NCBI GenBank assembly: GCA_001311585.1
Contig: BBBN01000002.1
Span: 1-24,341, forward strand
Reading direction: 5' to 3'
Source: Thermus sp. JCM 17653
GTDB lineage: Bacteria > Deinococcota > Deinococci > Deinococcales > Thermaceae
Length of the DNA: 24,341 bases
The first letter of the stretch is position 1. Every line of letters starts with the position of its first letter. A program made the position numbers and the translations under genes. This document shows positions 23,801-24,341 of this stretch, in pieces. The notes under the pieces are model-generated. The model was not told the origin of the DNA. It did no database searches and saw only the letters and a program-made list of their open reading frames with translations.

Positions 23801-24165
23801 GGCCGATACACCACCGTTTCCAGCCGCTTGCCCCCCACCTCCAGGACCACCCGGTAGGCCCGCGCATCTCCCGAGGTAGGGCAGGCCAGGCTGCCGTCTT
23901 GCGCCACGGCGCAGGGGGTGGCGGCGCAGGTGCCCCCTTTCCCGCCAGTTAGGGCCCCGTTGCAAAGGGTGGGGATGCCCTGGGGGTCCTGCCTCAGCCT
24001 TTCCATGAAGTTCTCCATCTCCCGGACCACGGCCTGGAGCTCCCGGCCCTGCCTGCCTCCCCGGAGGCTTGTCACCTGCAGGGCGGTGAAGGCCAGGACC
24101 ACCACGGCGAGGAGCCCCAGGGCCAGGAGCACCTCCAATAGGGTGAAGCCTTTACGGGCACCCAT
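23797..24165 (-). CDS. pilA2: Minor pseudopilin PilA2 (PilV-like)
   Basis: 122 residues, uninterrupted. The prepilin signal MGARKG precedes FTLLEVLLALGLLAVVVLAF, with Glu at mature position 5. Then comes QAVVREMENFMERLRQDPQG, as in PilV pseudopilins, a small cysteine-containing loop (TLCNGALTGGKGGTCAATPC) and a final strand GGKRLETVVYRP. It is membrane-anchored before assembly. The ATG overlaps the end of the upstream GspH-like gene by 14 bp and its stop overlaps pilA3, so the genes are translationally coupled. Naming follows the Thermus gene order. Confidence 0.82.
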   Translation of the reverse strand: MGARKGFTLLEVLLALGLLAVVVLAFTALQVTSLRGGRQGRELQAVVREMENFMERLRQDPQGIPTLCNGALTGGKGGTCAATPCAVAQDGSLACPTSGDARAYRVVLEVGGKRLETVVYRP

Positions 24166-24341
24166 CGCCGCTCACCTCCCGTACCCTTCCTCCCATGCCC
24201 ACGCACAGGGTGAGGGTCCGCCCGCCCAGGCGCAGGGCCAGGCGCGCCCCCGTGTTGGGCCTCCCCAGGGCGTTGAAGCGGAGGCCCGGGAGAAGCCGCT
24301 CCTCGGCTCCAGCCCCACGCCGTACCCTCTGGGTCAAACCG
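24152..24341 (-). CDS. pilA1: GspH/FimT-like minor pseudopilin, C-terminal part only (PilA1), cut by window edge
   Basis: Only the last 60 or so residues lie in the window. They read LPGLRFNALGRPNTGARLAL, then LGGRTLTLCVGMGGRVREVS, and end GDGCP. FNxxGRP...G and the closing strand 'V-GMGGRVR' are characteristic of the C-terminal half of GspH/FimT pseudopilins. The frame is open to the right edge, so the prepilin signal is outside. By gene order it would be pilA1, the first gene of the pilin operon in Thermus. Confidence 0.65.
   Translation of the reverse strand, partial: GLTQRVRRGAGAEERLLPGLRFNALGRPNTGARLALRLGGRTLTLCVGMGGRVREVSGDGCP

Noticed and set aside
1..24341. CRISPR array or tandem-repeat array
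   Set aside because: No regularly spaced direct repeats were found; the visible repetitions are coding repeats within ComZ and GC-rich low complexity.

Overview
The window is a very GC-rich (roughly two thirds G+C) bacterial chromosome segment. Its genes look like those of Thermus, probably T. thermophilus or a close relative. The reasons are the strong G/C bias at third codon positions, TrmI, panD, carB, tig-clpP-clpX and metH proteins that read like the Thermus versions, a pilA1-pilA2-pilA3-comZ-pilA4 competence/pilin locus of the Thermus kind, and start codons that repeatedly lie 6 nt behind a TANNNT -10 box (leaderless transcripts). Identification is from memory of protein families; no database search was made.

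Layout. Positions 1-1003 (+) hold a decayed hydrogenase-4-like membrane module, in which an antiporter-like subunit (HyfB type) is fused in frame to the middle of a HyfC/HycD-type subunit. A class V aminotransferase (1013-2069, +) follows and converges on a YwlG-family gene (2032-2622, -). From 9916 down to 2667 lies a tightly packed minus-strand operon: carB, darA (c-di-AMP receptor, PII-like), a small secreted thioredoxin-fold protein, trmI, rqcH, panD and a UbiA-type prenyltransferase (probably mqnP). Divergent from carB are a small rhodanese-like gene, tRNA-His(GUG) and tRNA-Leu(UAG), then the protein quality-control cluster tig-clpP-clpX (10610-13650). pncB (minus) and metH (plus) diverge from a 42-bp intergenic region. 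metH is followed by a Uma2-type nuclease gene. The last 5 kb (minus strand, 24341 to 19452) is the pilin/competence locus: a partial GspH-like pseudopilin, a PilV-like and a PilW-like pseudopilin, ComZ with a beta-solenoid-like repeat domain, the major pilin PilA4, and an O-antigen-ligase/O-oligosaccharyltransferase-like membrane protein that may glycosylate the pilins.

A dominant feature is about thirty reading-frame breaks. Nearly all are single-base deletions in short homopolymers, and they fall in genes that should be essential or highly conserved (carB, tig, clpP, metH, panD, pncB). The protein resumes at the expected residue in the next frame each time. This pattern fits sequencing or assembly indels better than biology, so such genes are given here as one CDS over the full span with the break positions listed. 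The hydrogenase fusion at the left end is different: residues are missing at the joint, so it looks like real deletion decay (or an assembly collapse).

No CRISPR array, insertion sequence, rRNA or prophage was seen. No stretch over 300 bases lacks a gene; the largest gap is 21315-21581, upstream of pilA4. The most interesting items are the pilin locus with its ligase-like gene, a 12-bp perfect inverted repeat enclosing tRNA-Leu, the uniform 6-nt leaderless promoter architecture, and the hyfB-hyfC fusion remnant.
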